8,942 nt of DNA from Phycisphaerae bacterium SM23_33. Its GTDB lineage: Bacteria; Planctomycetota; Phycisphaerae; SM23-33. Of the stretch, positions 1 to 6,856 are shown piece by piece; position 1 is the stretch's first letter, and each line of letters begins with the position of its first letter. The notes under the pieces are model-generated. The model saw only the letters and a program-made list of their open reading frames with translations, ran no database searches and was not told the DNA's origin. A program made the translations under genes and the position numbers. The DNA is taken from contig LJUF01000213.1 in assembly GCA_001303665.1 (NCBI GenBank), positions 1 through 8,942 on the forward strand, read 5' to 3'.

Positions 1-786
1 GTGCCCACGATGGGGTCGCTTCACGAAGGCCACTACGCCCTGATCGACGCCGCCCGCCGCGAGTGCGACTTTGTGGTCGTCAGCATCTTCGTCAATCCCA
101 CCCAGTTCGGCCCCGGTGAGGACTACGAACGCTACCCCCGGCCGCTGGAGGCCGACCTGGCGGGCTGCGAGTCCCACGGCGTGGACGCGGTGTTCGCTCC
201 GTCGGCCGATGCGATGTACGCGCCCGGCTTCGCCACGACCGTACACGTGGAGGGGCTGACCACAGGCCTGTGCGGGCGGTCGCGCCCGGGGCACTTCGAC
301 GGCGTGACCACCGTCGTGGCCAAGCTGTTGAACATCGTCCTGCCGGACGTGGCCTATTTCGGGGCCAAGGACTACCAGCAGGCGGCCGTCGTCAGGCGAA
401 TGGCCGCCGACCTGAACATGCCGCTGCGGGTGGAGGTCTGCCCCACGGTCCGCGAGGCCGACGGCCTGGCCATGTCCAGCCGAAACGCATACCTGACCGC
501 TGAGGAGCGAGCCCAGGCCCCCGCCCTGGTGGAGTCGCTTCGCCTGGCTCGGCGGCTGGTGGCTGAGGGGCGGCGCGACGCCGCCGAGCTCGCCGACCAG
601 ATGCGGCGGGCCATCGCCCGCCGAGCCCCGCTGGGCAGGATAGATTACGTCGAGATCGTCGACCCCGACAGCCTCCAGAACGTACAGACGATAGACGGGC
701 CCGTTGTGGCGGCCCTGGCGGTCAGGTTCCCCTCGGCGAGGCTGATAGACAATATGCGCATAGACCCGCCGGGCTCAAGCGGTTAG
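1..786 (+). CDS. panC: Pantothenate synthetase (pantoate--beta-alanine ligase), 3' part
   Basis: This enzyme joins pantoate and beta-alanine using ATP to make pantothenate, the coenzyme A precursor, in the cytoplasm. In window numbering the family motifs appear in order: PTMGSLHEGH (residues 2-11, the ATP-binding HxGH class I nucleotidyltransferase signature), NPTQF (32-36), a GRSRPGHFDGV stretch, FGAKDYQQ (120-127) and the MSSRN motif (158-162, KMSKS-like). The reading frame runs to a TAG at 784-786. In this family the PTMG motif follows some 20-25 residues of N-terminal sequence, usually ending in a hydrophobic residue plus Val. The GTG at position 1 is therefore most likely an internal valine codon, and the real start lies upstream of the window. 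The catalytic core is otherwise intact. The downstream gene begins more than 230 bases later, so panC looks like the end of its transcript. Identity is very secure; only the start is missing. Confidence 0.96.
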   Translation: MPTMGSLHEGHYALIDAARRECDFVVVSIFVNPTQFGPGEDYERYPRPLEADLAGCESHGVDAVFAPSADAMYAPGFATTVHVEGLTTGLCGRSRPGHFDGVTTVVAKLLNIVLPDVAYFGAKDYQQAAVVRRMAADLNMPLRVEVCPTVREADGLAMSSRNAYLTAEERAQAPALVESLRLARRLVAEGRRDAAELADQMRRAIARRAPLGRIDYVEIVDPDSLQNVQTIDGPVVAALAVRFPSARLIDNMRIDPPGSSG

Positions 787-965
787 TATGACCTCGTCGG
801 CCCGTCCGTTCGAAGCCGGCAAGCAGCAATGTCGTCCAAGCTCACGCGCGCCGGGGTGCGTTGCGCCGCAGCGACCGAAGACGATTCGGACTACGCCGGC
901 GCGGCGGCGACCGAGCGGGACCTGACGGACGCGGGCGGGCGGCTTGTCAAGGTGGGCGACCGGAA

Positions 966-983
966 TCCCGACGTACGTCGGGA
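966..983. repeat. Perfect 18-bp palindrome in the panC-lgt gap
   Basis: TCCCGACGTACGTCGGGA reads the same on both strands with no mismatch. It sits about 35 bases upstream of the lgt start, in the 231-base gap after panC. As single-stranded RNA it could fold into a seven-base-pair stem with a GTAC loop, but no T-tract follows, so a Rho-independent terminator is unlikely. It could be an operator for a dimeric regulator of lgt or a copy of a dispersed palindromic repeat. The palindrome is directly seen; the role is unknown. Confidence 0.5.
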
Positions 984-1017
984 CGCCCGGCGCCCGTAAC
1001 GCCGCCGGAAGGGATGC

Positions 1018-2133
1018 ATGCAGCAGGTGATTGCCGATCTCGGCCGGGTGGGCATCGGTGAGTTCAAGGTCGGTCTGCGCATCTACGGCTACGGCCTGAT
1101 GATGGTGCTGGGTTTTATCTCCGGCATCCTTCTGGCGCGGTGGCGGGCCCGCCGGGCGGGAGAGGACCCCAACGTCGTCCCCACCCTGGGGCTGCTGGCG
1201 CTGGCGGGGGGCGTTATCGGCTCGCGGCTGGCCTACGTCATCGAGAAGTGGCACAGCCAGTTTGCCTGGCGGCCGGACCCGCTGCCGGAAATCCTCAACA
1301 TCACCTCCGGCGGGCTGATCTACTACGGCGGGGTCGCCCTGGCGACGGCCGCGATCCTGAGTTACCTTTGGCTGCGGCGGCTGCCCATCCGTCGCTACCT
1401 GGACATCATCACCCCGTCGTTGATGATCGGGCTGGCCTTCGGGCGGGCGGGGTGCCTGCTGAACGGCTGCTGCTACGGCGGGCCCTGCCGGGCGGACTTC
1501 CGGCTGGGGATGACCTTCCCTTACCCCTCCAAGCCGTTGCTGAAGCTCAGCCGGCAGGGGAACCTGTTCGGCGCGGCCTCGGTCTCGCCGGTCTTTGCCC
1601 ATCAGGCGGCCCTGCCGAATGGGCAGGGCGGCATGGACCACCGGCGGCTTCCCGACTGGCTGTGGCGGCGCGACCCGCTGGGTCAGATCGAGCACTACGC
1701 CAACGGCACGCCGATGCTGAAGTCTCCCGACGAGCTGACCGACGAGCAGGCCCGGGAGGCGCTGCGGCTGCGCTCGCTGCCGGTCCAGCCCGCGCAGGTC
1801 TACGGCATCGTCAACGCGCTGCTGATCGCGGGCATCCTGCTGTGCTTTTCCCGGCTGCGAGAGCGGGAGGGGGTGGTGTTTTGCCTGATGCTGATCCTGT
1901 ATTCGATCACGCGGTTTGTCCTGGAGAGCATCCGGGGGGACAATCCGCACAGTCTGTTCAGTCTGAAGCTGACGCACAACCAGTATACCTCTGTTGGAGC
2001 GGTGGCCCTGGGCGTGGTGATTTGGGTTCTGCTTCGGCGGTTGCCGGCCTCGGCGGGCCCGTCGGGGCGCGAACGGCTGGCGCTGCAGGCCCAGGCGGCA
2101 ACGGCCAGGAAACGGAAAGGAAAAGAACGATGA
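1018..2133 (+). CDS. lgt: Prolipoprotein diacylglyceryl transferase, extended form
   Basis: Lgt transfers diacylglyceryl from phosphatidylglycerol to the lipobox cysteine of prelipoproteins in the inner membrane, the first step of lipoprotein maturation. The 371-residue product has about seven hydrophobic segments (roughly residues 22-40, 58-78, 97-118, 126-146, 262-280, 285-303, 325-341). The Lgt signature is present as GRAGCLLNGCCYG (142-154), with the conserved arginine at 143, and the C-terminal RFVLESIR keeps Arg299 and Glu303, matching E. coli Arg239 and Glu243. Two features differ. The GGL-HGG motif reads GGLIYYGG, with Tyr103 where E. coli has the important His103, and Cys146/Cys151 replace Asn146/Glu151. 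A hydrophilic insertion of about 60 residues lies between the signature and Tyr262. The start at 1018 is preceded by GGAAGGG at 1007-1013. The stop overlaps the next start (ATGA), which implies translational coupling. Family assignment is firm; full activity is inferred. Confidence 0.93.
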   Translation: MQQVIADLGRVGIGEFKVGLRIYGYGLMMVLGFISGILLARWRARRAGEDPNVVPTLGLLALAGGVIGSRLAYVIEKWHSQFAWRPDPLPEILNITSGGLIYYGGVALATAAILSYLWLRRLPIRRYLDIITPSLMIGLAFGRAGCLLNGCCYGGPCRADFRLGMTFPYPSKPLLKLSRQGNLFGAASVSPVFAHQAALPNGQGGMDHRRLPDWLWRRDPLGQIEHYANGTPMLKSPDELTDEQAREALRLRSLPVQPAQVYGIVNALLIAGILLCFSRLREREGVVFCLMLILYSITRFVLESIRGDNPHSLFSLKLTHNQYTSVGAVALGVVIWVLLRRLPASAGPSGRERLALQAQAATARKRKGKER

Positions 2134-3545
2134 AGACAATGACAGCCTTCGTTGTGGCGGCGGCGATCCTCGCGACGGCGGCCATGGCCGCCTCACAGAC
2201 CCCGGCCGACCAGCCGCTCGATCAACTGGTCGCCCGCGCCAGCAAGGCCTTGGCCCGCGTGGAGTACAGGAGGTCCAACAAGTTGGGCGAGCAGGCGCTG
2301 TATGGCCAGGCCGTCTGCATCGACGCCAAGCGCGGGACCTTCATGACCGGCGACATCTCGACAGGCGTCCCCTCCGACGAGTTGGACAATTTCGTCCTGT
2401 TTCCCGCGGGAGGCACGGGCAAAAAGGTCGACGCCGAGCTGCTGGGAAGCGATCCTGAGGAAGGTCTGACCTTCCTGGCCGCCAAGCAGCCGCACGACTG
2501 GTCGGAGCTCAAGTTCTCCAGTTCCGCCGGGCTGAATATCGGCCAGCGGGTCATCTCGGTGGGGCTGCTGGAGCCGCGGCTCGGCAGTCCCGTGTACATG
2601 GGGTTGGCGGTCATCTCGGCCAAGCTGCGGCTGCCGGGCGAGTTCGTGGCCGTCACCGGCGGGACCCTCAGCAACGAGTCCAGCCCGGTGATGACGACCG
2701 ACGGCCGGGTGATCGGCCTGGTGCGAGGGCAGCTCCCCACAAGCATGCAGTTGTACGCTGCCAACAGGTGGAACGATACTATGATTCGGGAGCTTCAACA
2801 CACACGAGGCTTTGTTCCCACCGACGAGTTCGCCCACGTCATTGCGAACATTCCCACGCCGCAACAGCCCAGGAAGCTGCCATGGATAGGGGTGGTGACG
2901 TACGAGCCCCTCACGGCGGTGGACACCGCGGCCACCGAGAGCCTCCGCGGCAGGCCGGGCGTCGTCGTGGGGCGGGTGATTGGGGAATCGCCGGCCACCA
3001 AGGCGGACATCCGGCAGAGAGACGTTATCGTTGCCCTGGACGGCAAGCCCCTGGAGGCCCTGCCCACCCCGGAGTTGGTGGTGTCAAATTTCAGCAGGTT
3101 GTTAAGCCGTTTCAGCCCTGGGGCCAAGGTGAAGGTGACGATTCTGCGGGACGGCAAGGACCAGGACCGCGAGGTCTTACTGACGGAAAGGCCGCCGACG
3201 CCTTCAGAGGCCAAGAGGTACTACAGCGCCCGGCTGGGGCTGGCGGCGCGGGACATGGTGAAGTGGGATGAGTACATGGCCCCCGCCATGTTCATCAAGC
3301 GGGGCGTGCCTATCACCGGGGTCGTCCCGGGCGGGCCGGTGCACCAGAAGCTCTTTGTCAACGACGTGATCACCAGTGTGAACAAAAGGCGGGTCACGAA
3401 TGTGGCGGAATTGAGTGCGGTGCTTGATCCGGCCGCCGAGGGCACCGCGGAAATCACGTTAACGGTGCTGCGTCGAGGCATGGAGCAGCCCGTGGTCGTG
3501 ACTCCGTCCGGGGTGCCGGTCCCGCGCGGCCTGCCCGGCGATTAG
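2130..3545 (+). CDS. Exported HtrA/DegP-like protein with two PDZ domains, predicted protease-dead
   Basis: The 471-residue product starts with a clear signal peptide (residues 1-20, hydrophobic core 6-18, likely cleavage after AMA), so it should act outside the cytoplasm. Residues about 30-230 look like a degraded trypsin-like HtrA domain: GTFMTGDIS (69-77) matches the family's GY(I/V)TNNHV strand, DPEEGLTFL (108-116) matches the D(A)LAVL strand, and SNESSPV followed by DGRVIGLV (from 181) matches GNSGGPL...G.VIG. By this alignment His, Asp and Ser are replaced by Ile76, Gly112 and Glu183. Two PDZ domains follow: about 251-355 (WIGVV...SPATKADIRQRDVIVALDG) and 368-465 (RLGLAARD...NDVITSVNKRRV). 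The start overlaps the lgt stop by four bases and has a GGAAAGGA ribosome site at 2114-2121. The same frame stays open upstream through lgt, but the signal peptide and coupling fix this start. A role as a PDZ-based binding protein or regulator is inferred; its partner is unknown. Confidence 0.82.
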   Translation: MKTMTAFVVAAAILATAAMAASQTPADQPLDQLVARASKALARVEYRRSNKLGEQALYGQAVCIDAKRGTFMTGDISTGVPSDELDNFVLFPAGGTGKKVDAELLGSDPEEGLTFLAAKQPHDWSELKFSSSAGLNIGQRVISVGLLEPRLGSPVYMGLAVISAKLRLPGEFVAVTGGTLSNESSPVMTTDGRVIGLVRGQLPTSMQLYAANRWNDTMIRELQHTRGFVPTDEFAHVIANIPTPQQPRKLPWIGVVTYEPLTAVDTAATESLRGRPGVVVGRVIGESPATKADIRQRDVIVALDGKPLEALPTPELVVSNFSRLLSRFSPGAKVKVTILRDGKDQDREVLLTERPPTPSEAKRYYSARLGLAARDMVKWDEYMAPAMFIKRGVPITGVVPGGPVHQKLFVNDVITSVNKRRVTNVAELSAVLDPAAEGTAEITLTVLRRGMEQPVVVTPSGVPVPRGLPGD

Positions 3546-3627
3546 GCAGGCGCTGCCGGGGAGATCACAGGCCTGATGGCGCGGCCGCCGCGGCCGGCTG
3601 GGTGTGTCCACAACCGGGGCGTACCGT

Positions 3628-3634
3628 GAGGAAG
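3628..3634 (+). promoter_or_regulatory. Ribosome binding site deciding the start of the TPR/HEAT gene
   Basis: GAGGAAG lies six bases before the ATG at 3641. Earlier in-frame starts exist (ATG at 3602, GTG at 3626), but this site and the signal peptide that begins directly at the 3641 methionine both favour 3641. Confidence 0.7.
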
Positions 3635-3640
3635 CTGAAT

Positions 3641-5953
3641 ATGAAGGCAAGCGTCGTCCTGCCGTTGTTGCTCGTTGCGACGGTGTGTCTGGGGGCCGAG
3701 CCGCCAAGCACGGCCCCGGCGAAAACACCCGGCAGCGCGGAAGGACTCGCCGTGGCGAGCCTGGTTTACTCGGCCCGTTCGCTGGGGCATCTGCGCGACC
3801 CTTCGGCGGTGGCCCAGACCGGAAGAATCCGCGTGCTGCTGCAATATGCCGAGCGCCTGTGGCCGGACAGCGTCCAGACCAATCGCCAACTCATGGACCT
3901 GTACGAGGGTCTGGGGGATCCGTCGCGGGCGGCGCGGGCCGGGCGGCAGTACCTCCTGGCCCGCCCGAATGATTACGCCGTCGGCCTTCGCTGGATCCGG
4001 TTGTCGCAGGCGGGGTTGGACAGGGCGGAGCAGCGGATCGAACTGCTCCAGGCCGTGGCGGCGGACGAGCGCTTCGCCAAGGAGATCCGCGCGGCGGCGG
4101 CGGCCGAGCTGAGCGGCGTCTACCTGGCCCAGTCCGACAAGGGCAAAGCCCAGCAGGCCTGCCGGCAGGCCCTGGGCCTGGACCCCTACCACGTCGGAGC
4201 CCTGGAGGCGATGGCCGGGTTCGGCGGCCAGGCCGGGGCCGTCGAGTTGCTCCGCAACGCCCTGACGCTGCTTCGGGCCAACCCCCGCAGCATGCAGTCG
4301 GCTTGGACCGTGGCCAGGCTGCTTCAACAGGGCGGGCTGTATTCCGAGTCGCTGGACTACTACGGGCACGCGTACGGGATTTCGCGTGCCCGCCGGCCGG
4401 CCAGAAAGGTGATGGAGCCGTTCCTGACCGATTACTTCAACGCCATGCTGGACGCGGGCTTGACGGCGGAGGCCTGTGAGCAGTTCGAGCCGCTGGTGAA
4501 GCGCTACGGCTGGAGCCTGGCCCTGCGGGCGCTGATGGTGGAGGCCTGCCGGGCGTTGAAAAAGGACGACGCGGCCAAGGAGCACACCGATGCCATGGAG
4601 GAGATATACAAGCCCTTGTCCGCCCCGGGGGCCCGCCGGTCGGGCGAGCAGGCGGCCGAGCTGGCGTGGTTCTACCTGGCCTTCAAGTCGCAGCCCAAGG
4701 TGGCCCTGCAATGGGCGCAGGAGGCCGCCGGGTCGGCCGGGAATGACCCGTTCGTGCAGCGCGTGCTCGGGGCGGCCGAGCTGGCCGCGGGCAAGGCAGA
4801 GGATGGTCTGGCCAGGCTTATGCCGCTGGCGGCGAAAGACCCGCACGCTGCGCTGCGGCTGGCGCGGTATTACCTTTCCACCAAGGAGGATGACAAGGCC
4901 AGACAAATCCTGAAGAAGTACGACGGCAAGCTCCGCGGCGGGATGGGCTGGCGGGAGTTGGCCGCGCTGGCCGCCGATAATAAGATGCCGCTGCCGCCCG
5001 CGCCGGACGTGGAGGCCCTGCGGGGCGTGCTTAAGCAGGAGCCGGCGCACGTTCTGGAGATGGGCCTGGCGCCGGAGCGGTTCGTGACCGTCAACCTCAC
5101 CGCCTTGCGCGGCGAGCTGGCGGTCGGGGAACCGGTCGAGATCACGGTGGAGCTGGAGAACACCTCCACACAGCCCGTGCCGCTGGGCCGGTGGGGGCTG
5201 TTCGACCCCGTCGTCTTCCTGAGCGTGTCCGTCAACGGCCAGGGAAAGGCCGAGCTGCCGAACCTGGTGTCGGTGCCCCTGCCCGCACCGAAATACCTCG
5301 CCCCGGGCGAGAAGGTCTCCCAGACGGCCCGCGTGGACGTCGGGGCGGCCGAACAACTCCTGGCGGACCGGCCGCTGGCCGACCTGAAACTGACCGTCAC
5401 CGCCATGGTGGACCCGCTCCAGGCGGGCCAGGAAATGTTCTCGTCGGTGCCCGACCTGAAGGTCGCCCCGGTGACGATCCGCCGCAAACCGCTGTTTGAC
5501 GCCGCCGGCGGCCAGCTCGCCGCCCGGTACGCCCTGGGCTATATCGTCCGCGACCTCAGGCAGGGCGACCCGCCAACCCGGCTGCGGGCGGCCAGGCAGA
5601 CCGCCGCCCTGCTCGCCCACGTCCGCAGGGTGGAAATGGGAAACGCCCAGGCCGTGTTCCCCGAGGTGCTTACCAAGCCGGTCCTGCTGAGCATGACCCG
5701 GGCGTTCCTCCAGGCCGACTCGCCTCTGGTCCGGGCCGAGATGCTCGCCGCGCTGCATCAGGTCCCGCTGGACAGGCGGATCATCTCGCTGATGGGCGGG
5801 CGCGTGGAGGACGACAGCCCGCTGGTCCGGCTACGGCTGATTGAGCTGCTGGCGGGGCAGCGCACCCCCGGCCACGAAGGCCTGCTGGACCTGTATGCCA
5901 AGGACAGCGACGAGCTGGTCCGCGAGATGGCCCTGGTCCTGAGGAAAAAGTGA
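3641..5953 (+). CDS. Secreted TPR / Ig-like / HEAT-repeat protein of unknown function
   Basis: The 770-residue product begins with a signal peptide (hydrophobic residues 5-17, possible cleavage after LGA at about residue 19). The cysteine near its end, preceded by ATV, is not a good lipobox. Residues about 45-450 are alpha-helical with degenerate TPR-like units; the clearest are around 152-185 (AELSGVYLAQSDKGKAQQAC...LGLDP) and 367-427 (NDPFVQRVLGAAELAAGKAEDGL...). Residues about 480-617 look like a beta-rich Ig/CARDB-type domain (GEPVEITVELENTS, APGEKVSQTARVDV). The C-terminus has HEAT-like repeats with D-S/x-LVR cores at 693-698, 725-730 and 757-761, spaced 31-32 residues apart. No catalytic motif is visible. 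This architecture suggests a protein-binding scaffold outside the cytoplasm. It follows the HtrA-like gene by 95 bases on the same strand, so co-expression is plausible. The domain calls are by eye, and the Ig-like one is the least certain. Confidence 0.75.
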   Translation: MKASVVLPLLLVATVCLGAEPPSTAPAKTPGSAEGLAVASLVYSARSLGHLRDPSAVAQTGRIRVLLQYAERLWPDSVQTNRQLMDLYEGLGDPSRAARAGRQYLLARPNDYAVGLRWIRLSQAGLDRAEQRIELLQAVAADERFAKEIRAAAAAELSGVYLAQSDKGKAQQACRQALGLDPYHVGALEAMAGFGGQAGAVELLRNALTLLRANPRSMQSAWTVARLLQQGGLYSESLDYYGHAYGISRARRPARKVMEPFLTDYFNAMLDAGLTAEACEQFEPLVKRYGWSLALRALMVEACRALKKDDAAKEHTDAMEEIYKPLSAPGARRSGEQAAELAWFYLAFKSQPKVALQWAQEAAGSAGNDPFVQRVLGAAELAAGKAEDGLARLMPLAAKDPHAALRLARYYLSTKEDDKARQILKKYDGKLRGGMGWRELAALAADNKMPLPPAPDVEALRGVLKQEPAHVLEMGLAPERFVTVNLTALRGELAVGEPVEITVELENTSTQPVPLGRWGLFDPVVFLSVSVNGQGKAELPNLVSVPLPAPKYLAPGEKVSQTARVDVGAAEQLLADRPLADLKLTVTAMVDPLQAGQEMFSSVPDLKVAPVTIRRKPLFDAAGGQLAARYALGYIVRDLRQGDPPTRLRAARQTAALLAHVRRVEMGNAQAVFPEVLTKPVLLSMTRAFLQADSPLVRAEMLAALHQVPLDRRIISLMGGRVEDDSPLVRLRLIELLAGQRTPGHEGLLDLYAKDSDELVREMALVLRKK

Positions 5954-5978
5954 AGCCGCAGGGCGGCGCCCGACTTCA

Positions 5979-5996
5979 GCGGGCTCCACAGCCCGC
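5979..5996 (+). terminator. GC-rich hairpin downstream of the TPR/HEAT gene
   Basis: GCGGGCT and AGCCCGC form a perfect seven-base-pair stem around a CCAC loop, 25 bases after the TPR/HEAT stop codon and just before the promoter at 6001. There is no T-run after it, so it is not a textbook intrinsic terminator. It may still protect the 3' end of the mRNA or separate the two transcription units. The structure is seen; the function is inferred. Confidence 0.4.
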
Positions 5997-6000
5997 CGGC

Positions 6001-6030
6001 TTGAGATTCCTTCCGGATTTGCCGTACACT
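6001..6030 (+). promoter_or_regulatory. Sigma-70-like promoter for the E1-like/cysK/PHP unit
   Basis: TTGAGA (6001-6006, five of six matches to the -35 consensus) is separated by 18 bases from TACACT (6025-6030, four of six matches to -10). The predicted RNA start is at about 6037, only some five bases before the ATG at 6042, and no Shine-Dalgarno lies between. The transcript would be nearly leaderless. The murI promoter has the same geometry, which strengthens the call. Confidence 0.55.
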
Positions 6031-6041
6031 CTCCCTGCACC

Positions 6042-6824
6042 ATGAGCGGCGCCCATTCACGAGCCCCCGGGCGGTTTGACCGGCAGGTGGTCTACGAGCG
6101 CTTCGGCCCGGCCGGGCAGGAGCGGCTGTCGCGCGGCCGCGCGATCATCGTGGGTGTGGGCGGGCTGGGCTGCACGCTGGCCGATCTGCTGGCTCGCAGC
6201 GGGGTGGGTCTGCTGCGGCTGGTGGACGACGACGTGGTGGCCCTGGAGAACCTGCATCGGCAGGTCCTGTTTGACGAGGCGGACGCGGCCGCCGCCGTGC
6301 CGAAAGTCGCGCGGCGCATCGCCAGGATCAACGGGCAGGTCCGGGTGGAAACGGTGCAGGAGCGGCTGGCCCCGGGCAACGCCGCGAAGCTGGTCGCCGA
6401 CGTGGACCTCATCCTGGACGGCACCGACAACTTCCCCACGCGGTTCCTCATCAACGACCTGGCCGTGAAACAGAACATCCCGTGGGTCTTCGCCGGCGTG
6501 GTGGGGGCCGAGGCCCAGACCATGACCATCCTGCCCGGGCGGACGCCATGCCTGAGATGCGTTTTCGACTCCCCGCCGCCGCCCTGCCTGGACCCGACCT
6601 GCCGCAGTGCGGGGGTGCTTGCCCCGGCCGTGGTCGCCGTGGCCGCCGCCCAGGCCATGGAGGCGATCAGGATTCTCGCCGGCCACGCCGAGAGCATTTC
6701 CCCTTACCTGACCAAGTTCGACCTGTGGACCGGCAGCCTCCAGCGGATGAACGTGGCCGAGGCCTGCGCCGACGTGGACTGCCCCTGCTGCAAGCGGCGG
6801 GAATTCGAATTCCTGTATCCGTAA
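6042..6824 (+). CDS. ThiF/MoeB/HesA-family E1-like adenylyltransferase
   Basis: Enzymes of this family adenylate the C-terminal Gly-Gly of small ubiquitin-like sulfur carriers (ThiS, MoaD, CysO) so that they can receive sulfur. The 260-residue product has the full motif set: RQ near the N-terminus (FDRQVVYERFG), the nucleotide loop GVGGLG (38-43), acidic VDDDVV (61-66) followed by NLHRQ (70-74), Lys88, the DGTDN magnesium/ATP motif (126-130), and two zinc pairs CLRC (170-173) and CPCC (247-250). Cys187 in TCRSAG aligns with the persulfide-forming cysteine of ThiF. There is no rhodanese domain, so it is the short MoeB/ThiF form rather than MoeZ/MOCS3. The start has no Shine-Dalgarno but lies just after a promoter. 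cysK follows after 32 bases, which suggests a link to cysteine or another sulfur product, but thiamine or molybdopterin synthesis cannot be excluded. The carrier protein is not encoded in this window. Confidence 0.9.
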   Translation: MSGAHSRAPGRFDRQVVYERFGPAGQERLSRGRAIIVGVGGLGCTLADLLARSGVGLLRLVDDDVVALENLHRQVLFDEADAAAAVPKVARRIARINGQVRVETVQERLAPGNAAKLVADVDLILDGTDNFPTRFLINDLAVKQNIPWVFAGVVGAEAQTMTILPGRTPCLRCVFDSPPPPCLDPTCRSAGVLAPAVVAVAAAQAMEAIRILAGHAESISPYLTKFDLWTGSLQRMNVAEACADVDCPCCKRREFEFLYP

Positions 6825-6856
6825 GCCTAAAGTGAAATGGCTTAAGGAGAAAGGAT

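Noticed and set aside
1..3. GTG at the window start as the true panC start codon
   Set aside because: It directly precedes the PTMG motif, which in this family is preceded by about 20-25 residues; the codon most likely encodes the internal valine.
829..999. 56-codon ORF between panC and lgt
   Set aside because: No Shine-Dalgarno, no recognisable motif, Arg/Ala/Asp-rich composition, and its 3' end contains the palindrome. Could be chance in a stop-poor sequence.
775..2196. 473-codon open frame on the minus strand opposite lgt
   Set aside because: Its translation is low-complexity (rich in Arg, Gln, Pro, Gly) and mirrors the G/C third-position bias of lgt; it has no recognisable motif and lgt is certain.
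1140..3545. 801-codon reading with the HtrA-like protein extended upstream through lgt
   Set aside because: The first 330 codons are an out-of-frame shadow of lgt. A signal peptide and ribosome site at 2130 define the real start.
3529..3560. Hairpins around the HtrA-like stop codon (GCCTGCC/GGCAGGC and CCCGGC/GCCGGG)
   Set aside because: Two mutually exclusive stems with no T-tract, partly inside the coding region; expected in such GC-rich sequence, so not called a terminator.
3622..3627. TACCGT as a third -10-like box of the TAC..T type before the TPR/HEAT gene
   Set aside because: It lies 13 rather than 11 bases from the start, no -35-like box is at the right distance, and the gene has a Shine-Dalgarno that such an RNA start would disrupt.
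3641..3710. Lipoprotein signal for the TPR/HEAT protein
   Set aside because: The cysteine is preceded by Ala-Thr-Val; a lipobox needs Gly, Ala or Ser just before the cysteine. A standard signal peptide cleavage slightly later fits better.
3542..5758. 738-codon open frame on the minus strand opposite the TPR/HEAT gene
   Set aside because: Same reason: composition typical of an antisense shadow in high-G+C DNA. The + strand frame has a signal peptide, ribosome site and repeat domains.
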